From positions 30,604,901 to 30,668,900 of the forward strand of contig CP099842.1 of assembly GCA_030062745.1 (NCBI GenBank): a stretch of DNA of 64,000 nt, in the 5' to 3' direction. Shown here one piece after another: positions 34,389 through 46,138 of the stretch. A model generated the notes under the pieces. It was not told the DNA's origin, made no database searches, and saw nothing but the letters and a program-made list of their open reading frames with translations. Each line of letters starts with the position of its first letter. Within the stretch, counting starts at the first letter, position 1. Position numbers and translations under genes: made by a program. Source of the stretch: Capitulum mitella (taxonomy: Eukaryota; Arthropoda; Thecostraca; Pollicipedomorpha; Pollicipedidae).

Positions 34389-36737
34389 AAGAAAACGCCT
34401 TTTCAAAAAACGAAGGATAGTTTCGTTGTCCTTTCTTTTCTGACGTCTTTTAATAACACATATCTTTTGATTTCAGCATACATGTCTACTTTGGGACCTT
34501 GGCTATAATGGGATTCCGTTAAGGCGAAGTTTCAAGTAGGTTCCCTCAAATCTGTTAGTGCGGATTTAACTATAAATGGTCCGCCTTCACGATGCAATCA
34601 CATGCACTGCAATACCCAGGGCTAAATATACCAGCAAGAAGCTACGGCGAGAAGAGTACTGAAGTAGAAACAACCCTTTGACTCCACTGTGTGGTGTTCG
34701 CCAGGGCGGCCGTTGCGAGTGACGGTTTAACAATTTGCCAAAATTCATTATCACGTGCGTGAATCACAACAAATTATACGCAATGGCGCGGGAATCTCCT
34801 GCCCCTTTATTGGAAGGACAAACAAGACGTCGCATATCACTGCATCTGTCAGCTGCCAGAACAAGTGCTCTCTGAGGTGATAACCTTCATTTTTTTTTTG
34901 GGGGGGGGGCTCACTGCAATGTACATCTGAACTTGCATTTTGTGCAGAAAAATAAGTGGCAAAAAACAATATTTTTTAGTTTCTCCCTGCCATTTACTCT
35001 AAGCACAGGCCTAGTGGGCATGTTTCGTTTGAAAACCTGGGTTAATGTATCCTTTGCTCCTTTCCCTTTCGGATACAAACTGGGCGTGTTTTGCTTTGGA
35101 AAAGAAAATGTTTTACATTTCAATTTTCGAAAACAGGAAAACGTAGTGGTCGATATCCGAGAAGTCAGCATTTGGGGGCTCAATAGGTTACAGAGATTAC
35201 CTCCTCCCCAGCACATGATCTGGATCTGTCTGTGTACATTAGTCACCAAGGTTGCCTCACAGCCGAGGAGCGCGGCCGGGCGGCGGGCCGGCGCTCCGCC
35301 GCTCTGTAGAGATACAGCGCCAGGACTTCCCGTCACTGCACGGAGCAAACAAAGCTCTCGTCCTGCACCGCCGACGCAGCGCGAAAAACCCATGGCCGTC
35401 TCGGCCGTGATAGCATGTCACCGTCCTCTGACCCCCGCAACACAGCACCGGCACAAGCGGAGCTAGGCGGACGAGGCACCTGAGGCTCCATCTTGCGACT
35501 GCCCGCGGCCCACCGCCCCAGGGCAGGGGCTGCCACGGAGGGCCAGACGACAGAGGTACCTGAACCCAAACTCCGCAGACTAGTCACATAATGCATCGGT
35601 TTTGCTTTCGTTTTCCAGTTTTCGTTTTTAAATTTATGAAACATTGAACCGAACGTTCCTTCGCTCCGTGACTGATGCATACGGTCCTGTTAATTGTCTG
35701 ACACGCAAATTTTGTTGCATCCCAGTTTTTGGTATGTTTATACCATTGCCACCTTGAAAAGCGTGATGGCGCCTATGCATCACGGTCATAGTGGCATATC
35801 GCCTTGGCCCGCACAACGCGGTGCCTCACGCATAAACATGCAGGATTACAAACTTTCAACATGTATCCAAAATATATATCGGTATCCCGAACTCTTCCCA
35901 CATCCCAAATGCTTCCACCACTAGCACCAACGCAAGATGGGAGTCCCAGGGCCTATTTTAACATGTTAACTGGGGGGAAAATGCCCCCCAGTCCTACACT
36001 TTGCCCCCCCCCCCCAGTCAAGAGTCTTTGCCCATGCAAAGAAAAAACAGCCAGGAGTAGAGCAACCACTACGGTCATCGCTGTCTAGCGTAACCAGGAG
36101 AGCATTCAATAAACCGCTGCGCACAAGTCTCTCGCGAAACAGCATCTTATCTGGGAAGGATATTTTGAATCATTGATTAATTTGGGAGTACACTTGAAGC
36201 ATCACTTTGTGATACGTATTGCAGGCATGCCTCATGACGATTGGCGAGCGTGTTTGGTAGTCGGTACGCCGGCACCCCATGCCGCGATTGTCTCGTGGGC
36301 GGCCGAGGCGTTTCATAGCATTGTAAGCACGTTAGAGATGACGAGGCAGGTGACCATGTATTACATGTTAAAATGCAAGAAAACTGAAGGGTGATCTGGT
36401 GGTCAGGGTGGTTTCGCCATGGTGGGATAATGTTATATGAATGCGGTAGAACCCCAGGAGTGCTGTAGTCGTCATCATGATCTGAAAACCTTGCTAAAAT
36501 CCCAGTGCCTAACTGGTGAAACTTCACTGAACTAGGCGGCTAAACCCTAGTTTTATGCGAGGAAAAAGGAAAAGTAATCAGTTATTAAAACCGTCACTCT
36601 TGCTGCTTCCTGTGCATGAGCTTATGCATCCCATGAGCATGTTCCATCTGCTTCACCAACATGGCATAGCCCAGACTGCAGATCATGGCAAGTGTTGATG
36701 ATATCTGTTTGGACGGAGCTAAGGCGAATATTGTAAT
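34389..36737. other. gene-poor DNA with a CpG-rich patch
   Basis: 35255-35570 is CpG-rich with open frames on both strands and no domain. G/C runs at 34895-34910 and 35970-36020 (GGGGGGAAAATGCCCCCC) are further hairpin-type G-tract repeats. I find no gene. Confidence 0.45.
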
Positions 36738-36741
36738 TTAA

Positions 36742-37956
36742 CCCTATTCCCGGAGGGCTAGACGGTATGGTCGATTCCCGGCAGGGGGGGGGGGGCCGGA
36801 TTCAGTCCCTCCCCGAGATCGGGAGAACTACTCGTCCGATTTCATCGCAACAAACGGCAATCGATTTGCCGTGACGTGAACTGCATTTTTATAAAAAGAA
36901 AGTTTGAAAATTTTAAAATGTGTGGATACAGGGGGGCAAAAATGTCAAAATGGGGAGTACTTTTAAACTTCTTATAACTCCGTTGTTTATTGAGCGATTT
37001 CAATGAAACTAGCATGAATCGAGAGATTATGGATAGGGCTTTTACCATGGGTCCACAAATCTGAAATTTTACGAAAATTCATGGGCGTTCACAGGGTTCC
37101 AAAAATAGGAGGACTAGTTTTCTAACAACTGAATGAACAAAAGAGGCAAAAACACTTTTTTGTCTTTCGCTAGTCATGTTGTGCTAAAGAAGTACAAATC
37201 GCATTACAATGTTTGTATAATGTTAGCATAGGCGGTGCCAGGGACATGAAAAACGGGGAACTGTCATGATCACACGTTCTTCACACCAATTTGTGACCTC
37301 TGACCTTAAATGACCTCCAGTGACCTTGGAGTCACTTGGAATGATCTCGTGTGCATTTAATATTATCTGTAAACGTTTTCAAATGTTTGAATTCACTCTA
37401 CTTAAAAAAAAAATCATTTTATGGCTATTGCGATATGGGGTACGCGCACTGACATTTTAGGTCATAGCTCCGTGAACCGAGCCGATATCAAGCTGAAACG
37501 TGGTACACAAGTAGAGGAGCACCCTTTACGTGATATATATTCCGGGTTTGGCATTTGAAAAAAACGGCGCCAAAAATATTGCAAAAAAACAAATTTTGAC
37601 TTTTGACCTTGACCTGACCTTGTAAAGTGACCTCAGACAAACAAAATTGCATCTGCACATTGCCCAACTATTTTGCTATACATCCATATAAAGTTTTAAG
37701 TTCTATCTTAAAAACTCTGTTTTTGGCAGACATTTTTCTTTTACCCTCAACATGGCCAAAAATTGCCTGAGGTGCCTCCCAAGAACGTTGCCTGGCTCCG
37801 CTCCTGAGCAAAGTAGAATTTTCAAATTTTGTCCCGGCACGTAGAAAGAATAGCTAGGAAACGTCTTCAAGTTTTGTGAAGCTGCGTTAAACAGCCTGGA
37901 ATTGGCAAGCAAAAAACCCGAGGGGGGCAGATTCAGCCCCCCTGCCGGGAATAGGG
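36742..37956 (+). mobile_element. TTAA element, family B copy 3
   Basis: Both flanks are TTAA (36738-36741 and 37957-37960). The left end is CCCTATTCCCGGAGGGCTAG and the right end read inward is CCCTATTCCCGGCAGGGGGG. Length is 1215 bp; there is no transposase. The interior contains TGACCTCTGACCT and TGACCTTGACCTGACCTT. Confidence 0.9.
37294..37306 (-). promoter_or_regulatory. perfect DR1 in family B copy 3
   Basis: TGACCTCTGACCT reads AGGTCA-G-AGGTCA on the minus strand, a consensus nuclear-receptor direct repeat with one spacer. Function is not shown. Confidence 0.45.
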
Positions 37957-37960
37957 TTAA

Positions 37961-38312
37961 GGCGTTTTTTTTTTATTTTGGGGCCGTTAATCTGGAAATG
38001 GAGCAATTTGTTATGCCTGTGTTGGGACAGCTTTTGCACTTTTGCGGAGGGCTGCGAAACATATTCGCCAAAATTTGGTGAGAAACCGTATTTTGGGGAG
38101 AGATTAGAGCAACAGAAAGTATCCCGGACAGGCAACCTGCCGCCCCATTTAGAGAAGAATCGAAGCTGCCGCAGCATCTGGTCAGTATCCTGGCCATCTT
38201 TTGCAAACTACGACTTGAATAGAACAGTTCTGAAGTACTCCACCTGGCGATGCCACGGTAACCCACGGTGCCGGTCTGGCAACTTCCCGCGCATTCTTAG
38301 ACGCCGGGATAT
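37961..38312. other. 352 bp spacer between two family B copies
   Basis: A 112-codon plus-strand frame fills most of the spacer (37978-38316) but shows no recognisable domain and runs into the next element, so I do not call a gene. Confidence 0.4.
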
Positions 38313-38316
38313 TTAA

Positions 38317-39531
38317 CCCTATTCCTGGAGGGCTAGACGGTATGGCCGATTCCCGGCAGGGGGGGGCGGATTGGCCCCCCCCCCCTGAGATCTCGAGAAC
38401 TACTCGTCCGATTTCATCGCAACAAACGGCAATCGATTTGCCGTCACGTAAACTACATTTTTATCAAGAGAAATTTTCAAAATTTTGAAATTTGTGGATA
38501 CAGGGGGGCAAAAATGTCAAAATGGGGGGTACTTTTGGACTCCTTATAACTCCCTTGTTTATCGGACCGATTTCGATGAAACTGGCATGAATCGAGAGAT
38601 AATGGATAGGGCTTTTATCATGGGTCCTCAAATCTGAAATTTTACGAAAATTCATGGGCGTCCACAGGGTTTCAAAAATAGAAGGATTAGTTTTCTAACA
38701 ACTGAATGAACAAAAGAGGCAAACACCCTTTTTTGGCTTTCGCTAGTCATGTTATACTAAAGAAGTACAAATCGCATTACAATGTTTGTATAATGTTAGC
38801 ATAGGCGGTGCCAGGGACATGAAAAACGGGGAACTGTCATGGTAACACGTTTCTCAGATCAACTTGTGACCTTTGACCTTAAATGACCTCCAGTGACCTT
38901 GGGGTCACTTGGAATGATCTTGTGTGCATTTAATATTATCTGTAAACGTTTTCAATCATTTAAATTGACTCTATTTCAAAAATTTCATTTTATGGCTATT
39001 GCGATATAGGGTACGTGCACTGACATTTTAGGTCATAGCTCCGTGACCCGACCTCATATCAAGCTGAAACTTGGTACACAAGTAGAAGGCACCTTTCTAC
39101 GTCATATATATTCCGGGTTTAGCATTTGAAAAAAACAGCGCCGAAATTATAGCGAAAAAAAACCATTTTGACTTTTGACCTTGACCTGACCTTGTAAAAT
39201 GACCTCAGATAAACAAAATTACATCTGCACATCGCCCAACTATTTAGCTATACATCCATACCAAGTTTTAAGTTTTATCTTAAAAACTCTGTTTTTGGCA
39301 GACATTTTCATTTTACCCTCAACATGGCCAAAAATGGCATGAGGTGCCTCCCAAAAACGTTGCCTGGCTCCGCCCCTGAGCAAAATAGAATTTTGAAATT
39401 TTGTTGCAGCACGTAAAAAGAATAGCTAGGAAAAGTCACCAAGTTTCGTGAAGCTGCGTTAAAAAGCCTGGAATTGGCAAGCAAAAAACCCGAGGGGGGG
39501 CGGATTCCGCCCCCCCCTGCCGGAAATAGGG
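38317..39531 (+). mobile_element. TTAA element, family B copy 4
   Basis: Flanked by TTAA at 38313-38316 and 39532-39535. The ends are CCCTATTCCTGGAGGGCTAG and, read inward, CCCTATTTCCGGCAGGGGGG. Same orientation and same 1215 bp length as copy 3. No transposase. Confidence 0.9.
38867..38879 (-). promoter_or_regulatory. perfect DR1 in family B copy 4
   Basis: TGACCTTTGACCT, identical to the DR1 in family B copy 1 although the two copies are about 25 kb apart. Confidence 0.45.
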
Positions 39532-40210
39532 TTAAGGACCGCTTGCGTCAATGCAGAAAGTACCTTTTATAACGGAAGTCCGTGCCACTGACTGCACCAC
39601 GAAAAAAAAGCCCAGCTTTGCTTGATCGATGCTCCGGTCGAACCAGTGCCAGGCAACAAACTGCCTTCGCGGGGAGAAGTGCTGCAACAATATTTTCAGT
39701 CCCACCGCGTGGATAGGCTTACCTAGAGGGAGGTCAAAACACAGATCGTCCGCGAAGTGATGAGAGTGTGAAACAAACCCATATCCTCACTGCACCGGCG
39801 AGGAAAATGATAAAGAAGCTCAACAGAACGTTTGACCAGTACCGAGCTGTCATCAAAGGTACATGCTGGAGGTCCGCCTCGGAAATTGACAAGAAGAATG
39901 AATTTAGGGACAGCCTCAAAAATCTTTTTGACACTGCCCTTGTCGGCACCATGAAGATCATCAAAACCAAGAGAATGAAGACATTATCCAAACATGTTTT
40001 GTGCTCCAGTTTGGTAAACCAAGCGCAGGATATCCATAAAATGTACATCATAGTACTCCATTGGACACACTGGATCAAAAGACACTTCACATGCTGTCAC
40101 AGACCCAAAGGGAGCCAGGTCGCCGAGGCGTCATGGTGGTATTCGATACGTTTCTTTCTGAGCAGGAGCGAGTACAGTAGGCCGTTTACAACAGTAGGGC
40201 GAAGCTTTCA

Positions 40211-41416
40211 CCCTATTCCAGCAGGGGGGATGAATTCACCCCCCTCGGGTTTTTTGCCTGCCAATTCCAGGCTTTTTGACGCAGCTTTACGAAACTTAGT
40301 GACTTTTCCTAGCCATTCTTTCTACGTGCCGTCACAAAATTTCAAAGATCTTTTTTGCACAGGGGCGGAGCCAGACAACGTTTTTGGGAGGAACCTCAGG
40401 TCATTTGGGCCAAGTTTAGGGAAAAAGGAAAATGTCTGCCAAAAAACAGAGTTTTTAAGATAAAACTTAAAACTTGGTATGGATGAATAGCTTAACAGTT
40501 GGGCAATATGCAGATAAAATTTCGTTCGTCTAAGGTCACTTCACAAGGTCAGGTCAAGGTCAAAAGTTAAATTATTTTTCTTGAAAAAATTTTTGCGCTG
40601 TTTTTTTCAAATGACAAACCCGGTATATACATGACGTAAAAAGGTGCCCTCTACTTGTGTATCAAGCTTCAGGTTGATGTCAGGTCGGGTCACGGAGCTA
40701 TGACCTAAAATGTCAGTGCGCGTACCCCATATCGCAATAGCCATAAAATGAGATATTTGAAACAGAGTGAATTGAAATGATTGAAAACGTTTACAGATAA
40801 TATTAAATGCGCACGAGATCATTCCAAGTGACTCCAAGGTCACTGGAGGTCATTTAAGGTCAGAGGTCACAAATTGGTGTGAAGAACGTGTGATCATGAC
40901 AGTTCCCCGTTTTTCATGTCCCTGGCACCGCCTATGATAACATTATACAAACAATGTAATGCGATTTGTACTTCTTTAGCATAACATGACTAGCAGAAGC
41001 CAAAAAAGTGTTTTTGCATTTTTTGTTCATTCAGTTGTTAAAAAACTAATCCTCCTATTTTGGAAACACTGTGAACGCCCATGAATTTTCCCGAAATTTC
41101 AGATGTGTGCACCAACGGTAAAATTCCTATCCATAATCTCTCGATTCATGCCAGTTTCATCGAAATCGGTCCATAAACAACGGAGTTATAAGGAGTCCAA
41201 AAATACCACATTTTGACATTTGTGCCCCCCTATATCCACACTTTTCAAAATTTTCAAACTTTCTTTCTATAAAAATGTAGTTCACGTCACGGCCAATCGA
41301 TTGCCATATGTTGCGATGAAATCGAACTAGTAGTTCTCGAGATCTCAGGGGGGAGCGGAATCCGCCCCCCTCCCCGCCGGGAATCGACCATACCGTCTAG
41401 CCGTCCGGGAATAGGG
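40211..41416 (-). mobile_element. TTAA element, family B copy 5 (inside the orphan pseudogene)
   Basis: Flanks are TTCA (40207-40210) and TTAA (41417-41420). The left end is CCCTATTCCAGCAGGGGGG and the right end read inward is CCCTATTCCCGGACGGCTAG. It is 1206 bp in the opposite orientation to copies 3 and 4. It splits homology between the N-terminal and central parts of the orphan protein, so it inserted after that gene arrived. Confidence 0.85.
40857..40869 (+). promoter_or_regulatory. perfect DR1 in family B copy 5
   Basis: AGGTCAGAGGTCA is a direct repeat of AGGTCA with one spacer, matching the equivalent position in family B copy 3. Confidence 0.45.
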
Positions 41417-42930
41417 TTAAAGGGCCCGTCGTTGGATTGAACAGTAGATCGAGCAGGAGGCAACTGCCCAATTGGAATCCTCGTCTACCGCCAACAAACA
41501 ACTGACAGACCAGGTGACCCGGTTTGTCTTTCCTTCGGGGCCTGAGGGAGCCAAGGATCGTACTCTGGGGCTGGGAAGCTCAATGATCGCTCTGCAATCC
41601 ACTTGCTATCGGCGACGGCCTCAGCCCTCGGTCACGGCCCCTCTGAATTGGCGATCACAGAAGCTTGACCAGGCGGGCTTGTAGCTCGCAGAGGAAAGCC
41701 ATTGCGGACGAAATCTAGCATTCTTTCTCCGTGCCACCCAGCCTGGTGGTCCACTGGGATGGCAAACTGTTACCTGACGATGGAAAGGAAAAGGTGGATC
41801 GACTCCCTGTCATTGTAACCGGTCCAAGACGTGCCGCCAAGCTCCTCGGTGTTCCGAAATTTGTCAGCGGAGCTGGAACAGCGACAGCCGACGTTGTCGC
41901 GCATTGTCTGGAAGCCTGGGAGGTTTCGGATAAGGTCGTCGGCATGAGCTTCGACACCCACTCCAGCAATACTGGACAAGTTGTGGGAGCAAGCACGCTT
42001 CTTCAACAGAAGCTTGGGCGACAGCTCCTTCAGTTCGCTTGTCGTCATCATATCATCGAAATGTGGCAGAGGCGGCTTTCTCCAGGCGCTTCGGTCCGTC
42101 CTCGGCGACCAGGAGATTTCCTTGTTCAAGCGCTTCAAGAAGAGATGGAGACTCACTGATCGGAGCAAGTCTGAACCCATGATGTGTGAAGACCTGGCGC
42201 CAGCAGTGGCCGAGACGTTTCTCTCCTCCAAGGATCGTGTCGTGGCCTTCTGCCATGAGACGCTCGCCAAAATCCAGCCTAGCGATGATTATCGTGAGTT
42301 CCTTGAGGTCTTGATCATCCTCTTTGGTCAAGAGTCTCCTCGGGGAATTAAGCTCCCCAACCAGGTGCTCTTCACCCTAGATTATGGAACACATAATCTA
42401 CGGGATCAAGATCTTCTTGCTTCGCCTTTTTGCTTCGCCATCAGTTCTCCGTGACTCCCAGTGAACTGGGAGCACTCAAGCGCTTTGTCCCTTCCATGGT
42501 TGTTTCGTACGTCAGTGCATGGTTCTGCTCTTCATCGGCGGCCAAGGCTCCCGTGCATAACCTGGCCGTCTTGCAAAGCCTGGTTTGAATGCTGAAGTCT
42601 CGTAGGCGATCTCCAAAAAGTTCGCCAATCACTTATCATCTATTATGACATTACATACGACATACTATTTACTTTAGAAATAACCTATTATGGTACCTCA
42701 GCGAAGAACTGGCTGATGTGTCGTTCTTCGACGAGGGCATGCCGTGTGAGATGAAGAAGAGGATGGTCGCGGCACTCAAGGAACAGGGGTCGGAGAGTCC
42801 GCCCAAGCGAGCGCAGATAGATCTCGCGGTAAAGGAGGTTTGCGCCAGAAGATCCTCGTCGACTTCATTGCGACGAAGTCGGTGGGCAACCTGAAGGCCT
42901 ACGGCATCAAAATGGACTTCCTTGGTTTAC

Positions 42931-43639
42931 ACTGTAACATTTCATTTAATATTTTTCAATTTATCAGATCCTCCCATTTCAATTTAGTCTTTTTCGTTGC
43001 ATTTTTCAGTGAAAATGGTAAATGAGAATGGGTAAGCACAATATCCGGTATTCGGCAGGATATTCGGCATCCCGATCCGGCATATCCGGGATTCGACCGG
43101 ATCAAAGAAACCCCGATCCCCTTCATCCCTACAGTTAATCAGCTGCAGGCCACACCACAGGTCGCCAGAGGCCGACCGACGGACGTCGGGGACACAGAGC
43201 TCGCCCGAAGTCAACCGACTGACGACAACGGCACCAGGGGTCACTCGATGCCACTCGATGTCACTCGATGCCAGACAGACGGTCGTCAGGGGCCAACCGA
43301 CGGACGTCATCGAGGCACTACAGGTCTCCATGGAATCACAGAGCGTACCAGGGGGACATAATAGGCCACCGCCGGTCGTAAGGCTTCGGACACCAGGGCC
43401 ACCGCAGATCACCAGAGGTCAGCTGACCAACGAAGGCGATACCGAGAAGCGCCAGCGATCAACCTGCGAGCGCCCTCTCCCCAATCGACTCAATTAACCT
43501 CTACGTGGCCCGTGGTCAGCATTTTAGGACGCGACCGTCGTCGGCGTTTCGTCAGCCGCATCGGTTCGGGTCGTCAGTCGGACCGTCTGAAGCGGGGCAG
43601 CGCCGTCCACCGAGCGGCACGGGCGTCCCCGGCGGCCGT
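42931..43639. other. gene-free junction before arm 2
   Basis: Contains short irregular repeats: ATATTCGGCATCCCGATCCGG-type phrases at 43040-43110, and CACTCGATGC and GACCGACGGACGTC phrases at 43160-43310. The final ~130 bp are CpG-rich. No ARHGAP1-like exon is found next to arm 2 on this side, unlike the equivalent side of arm 1. Confidence 0.5.
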
Positions 43640-44222
43640 CGCGCTGAGTCACGGGGTTCCCCGGCTCCAAACGTGTCCGGCAAAGACCGAGGCCACATCA
43701 GGCGCGCCGGCGCGGGCCCGGCGCCGCTCAGTTCCGCCGCAGCCGCGGGAGGCGCCGCATCTGAGCTGACGCCGCGACAACGCGAGTCTCCGGCCCGGCC
43801 AGGCCAACCGCTAGCGCACCGGTGAGTTCGCCGGCCGCTGTGCCACCGTCGCTGACTGTGAGAGCTAGCGTCAGTGGCGGACAAAGCAATGTGTTCTTAG
43901 GGTAACTCTGATTACGGTATTATATGAAATGGCCTTAAAACGCCTTGGGTCCTCCGATTGTTAAAACGCTCCTATGCACATTGAATCGGGTGATCAAAAT
44001 TAACAAAGTAAAACACAACGGCTGTCTGGGGAAGGATCATGCAATGTGTCGAGTATAGTTGTTCAAACTACATGTATGCATAAATGTAAAATATCATATC
44101 TCATTGTGTTGATTAAATAAGGACCCAAGCAGCGGCGGCTCGTGGTCTCACAGACATCAGCGCGAGTGTAGCACCAAACTGTCTTATATGCGGCTGTCTG
44201 TCTTATAGGCGTTGTCTTACCG

Positions 44223-44226
44223 TTAA
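44223..44226. other. empty TTAA site matching insertion A2
   Basis: A single TTAA in arm 2 with flanks matching both sides of element A copy 2 in arm 1 (CATTTACGG on one side, GTAAGACAAC on the other). Confidence 0.85.
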
Positions 44227-45097
44227 ACCGTAAATGATATCCGACACTGTTCAGATCGACGTATACAAAAGAAGCGAAATGTAAGATGACGCGTCTTCGT
44301 CGGTGTTTTGTCTGTACTTGCAAAGAACGGGCTTAAGCCAGGCTACAGAAGGCTTGGGCGATTGAATTTCTCGGTATTGTGCCCAGACGGCACGAGAAAC
44401 CAACCCGGTTCATCCCACAGAACCATCTAGCGTCAATTTCACGTACTTGAAGTACAAAACCAAAGCCGGGTTCGGAGAAGCAGCGCCCCTCGTGTGTTAA
44501 TACATCACTGCGAAAGCTGAACATTTCATTGCCAGACTGATAACACAACAGTGCCGTTTAGCTGTAGGGAAATGTCAGACATCAGCCATGACGGCTTGTG
44601 CTGGCGTCATTGTTCAACTAATCGAATTCCAGTGGCCAAGGGGGCAAGGAGGCCATCAGCCTCCCGTCCCGCAGCAGAGTGGACTACACTAGAACTTTGG
44701 CGATTTCGCCGGAATGCGGAACAGTGATTGTATGTATGCTGCAAAAGCAAACCATGTGCGTCGAATATGAGGTCAGTTACATGAAACTGCTGCTTTTCCC
44801 ATAAATTTTGTCACATGCCAGTGGCATTTAACATTTGCCACCTCCCCTCTCCGATGAAGACCCCAGCTACGTGCCTGAATGAAGCATGAGTAATGTTTTC
44901 AACGTCGTCGAATGACACGATCCAGAAGGTGGGCACTCCCACTACGATGAAAACTCCGTAATGTAAATGATAATATCGACTCCAGTGCGTCCAGATACCC
45001 CAACAGTATCGTGAGTTTCACTCCGGTATTACTCCGTTCATTGCAGTTTACCAATGCCAACCGGCATACCGTGTTGCGATTCAGCTACTGACAACTC

Positions 45098-45460
45098 GTG
45101 AGGTGCCCACATGCACGCCCAGCTTGGCTGTGTACACGAATCTGGTTGACTGGGATTTGCAAGGACGGATACGGATCAAAAAGGGACGAGGGAAACACAT
45201 ACAGCAAAGGGACATTCAAGCAGAACTCCGGCCAGCAGACGATTCTGCGCGCCAAAGCCTCAAAATACCAACAATACAGAAATGTCTCGTATGTCTGTTC
45301 GGCTTTGGTAATGATATTCAATTATCAATTGCAAACCTTAAAATTTAACTCTCTTGTATACATGTGCAACACACACCATAACTTTAAGCGCGTTTACGAC
45401 GAATACGAGCTAAATGCTGGGCAAAGGCGATCGGCTGCTCGAACAAATGGACAGCTGTAG
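45098..45460 (+). CDS. open frame conserved between arms (hypothetical)
   Basis: Arm-2 counterpart of the frame at 15008-15424, shortened at its end to 120 codons. An overlapping alternative frame (45103-45348) is open in both arms too. No domain is recognisable. I regard translation as unlikely. Confidence 0.2.
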   Translation: MRCPHARPAWLCTRIWLTGICKDGYGSKRDEGNTYSKGTFKQNSGQQTILRAKASKYQQYRNVSYVCSALVMIFNYQLQTLKFNSLVYMCNTHHNFKRVYDEYELNAGQRRSAARTNGQL

Positions 45461-46138
45461 GTTCTTCTAAAATTAACACGGTCAAAGCAAAATTATCCAT
45501 AAAGGCAAATTTAAACGAAAAAGTAACAACAGAGACGTGTCAGTTTTAAAAATATCCCCATTCTGATACGTTTCTGGACTTATGTGGTTTGTTATTACGT
45601 GATACGTGGAACGTATCACGGACTACATAGCTCACGGCTTTCGGGTGCCAGCAGAGAACCTCGACTACAGAAACCGCACACCGCGCACTTTAAAATTCGT
45701 GTCACAAACCAGATACCAGAAAAGCTGTGTAAATTGCATATTCTCACCGAATAACAGTCGTATTAGTCATGAATTGATCCCTAATCTATGTTCAGCGAAC
45801 GTTTGCGGATATGTTTGTTTAGTACCCTTCATTTGAAACGTCCGGACAATATACGTTTGACTGACGTCCAGCGCCATCTGGCTTTAAAGCCTCACCGGGA
45901 ATTCTGCAAAAACAACGAACACTTGATAATGAACACAAACACACGAACTGTAACTTAAAGGGAATACTTCAATGTTTATTGCAGAGGACCACCCCGCATT
46001 TGTCTTCGCCTGTGCCATTACTACAGTAGGTTTTGTTTTCATTGTCAAGAAGTCACTGTACATCGTCCTCTTGGAAATTTGGAGAAAATACAGGTGGACG
46101 AAAAACGGTTCCTAAAGGAACAAAAGTTCGAAATTTAA

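Larger units (their letters stand above)
39768..42930 (+). pseudogene. orphan transposase-like pseudogene, split by a family B element
   Basis: The 5' part (39800-40010) reads MIKKLNRTFDQYRAVIKG and NEFRDSLKNLFDTA. After the inserted element, 41731 onward reads PPSLVVHWDGKLLPDDGKEK, VDRLPVIVTG, MSFDTHSSNTGQVVGA and ACRHHIIEMW. A frame change near 42065 leads to ISLFKRFKKRW and DDYREFLEVLIILFG; other frames give IIYGIKIFLL, MVVSYVSAW and WYLSEELADVSFFDEGMP (42690-42745). I recall these blocks from large uncharacterised protein families of arthropods. HWDGK, FDT..SNTG and CRHH resemble the first Asp, second Asp and Cys-His elements of an RNase H-fold (hAT-like) transposase; that reading is inference. 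At least three frame changes plus the insertion make it non-functional. Confidence 0.65.

Noticed and set aside
37978..38316. 112-codon frame filling the spacer between two family B elements
   Set aside because: It runs through the element boundary and TTAA, and no motif is seen.
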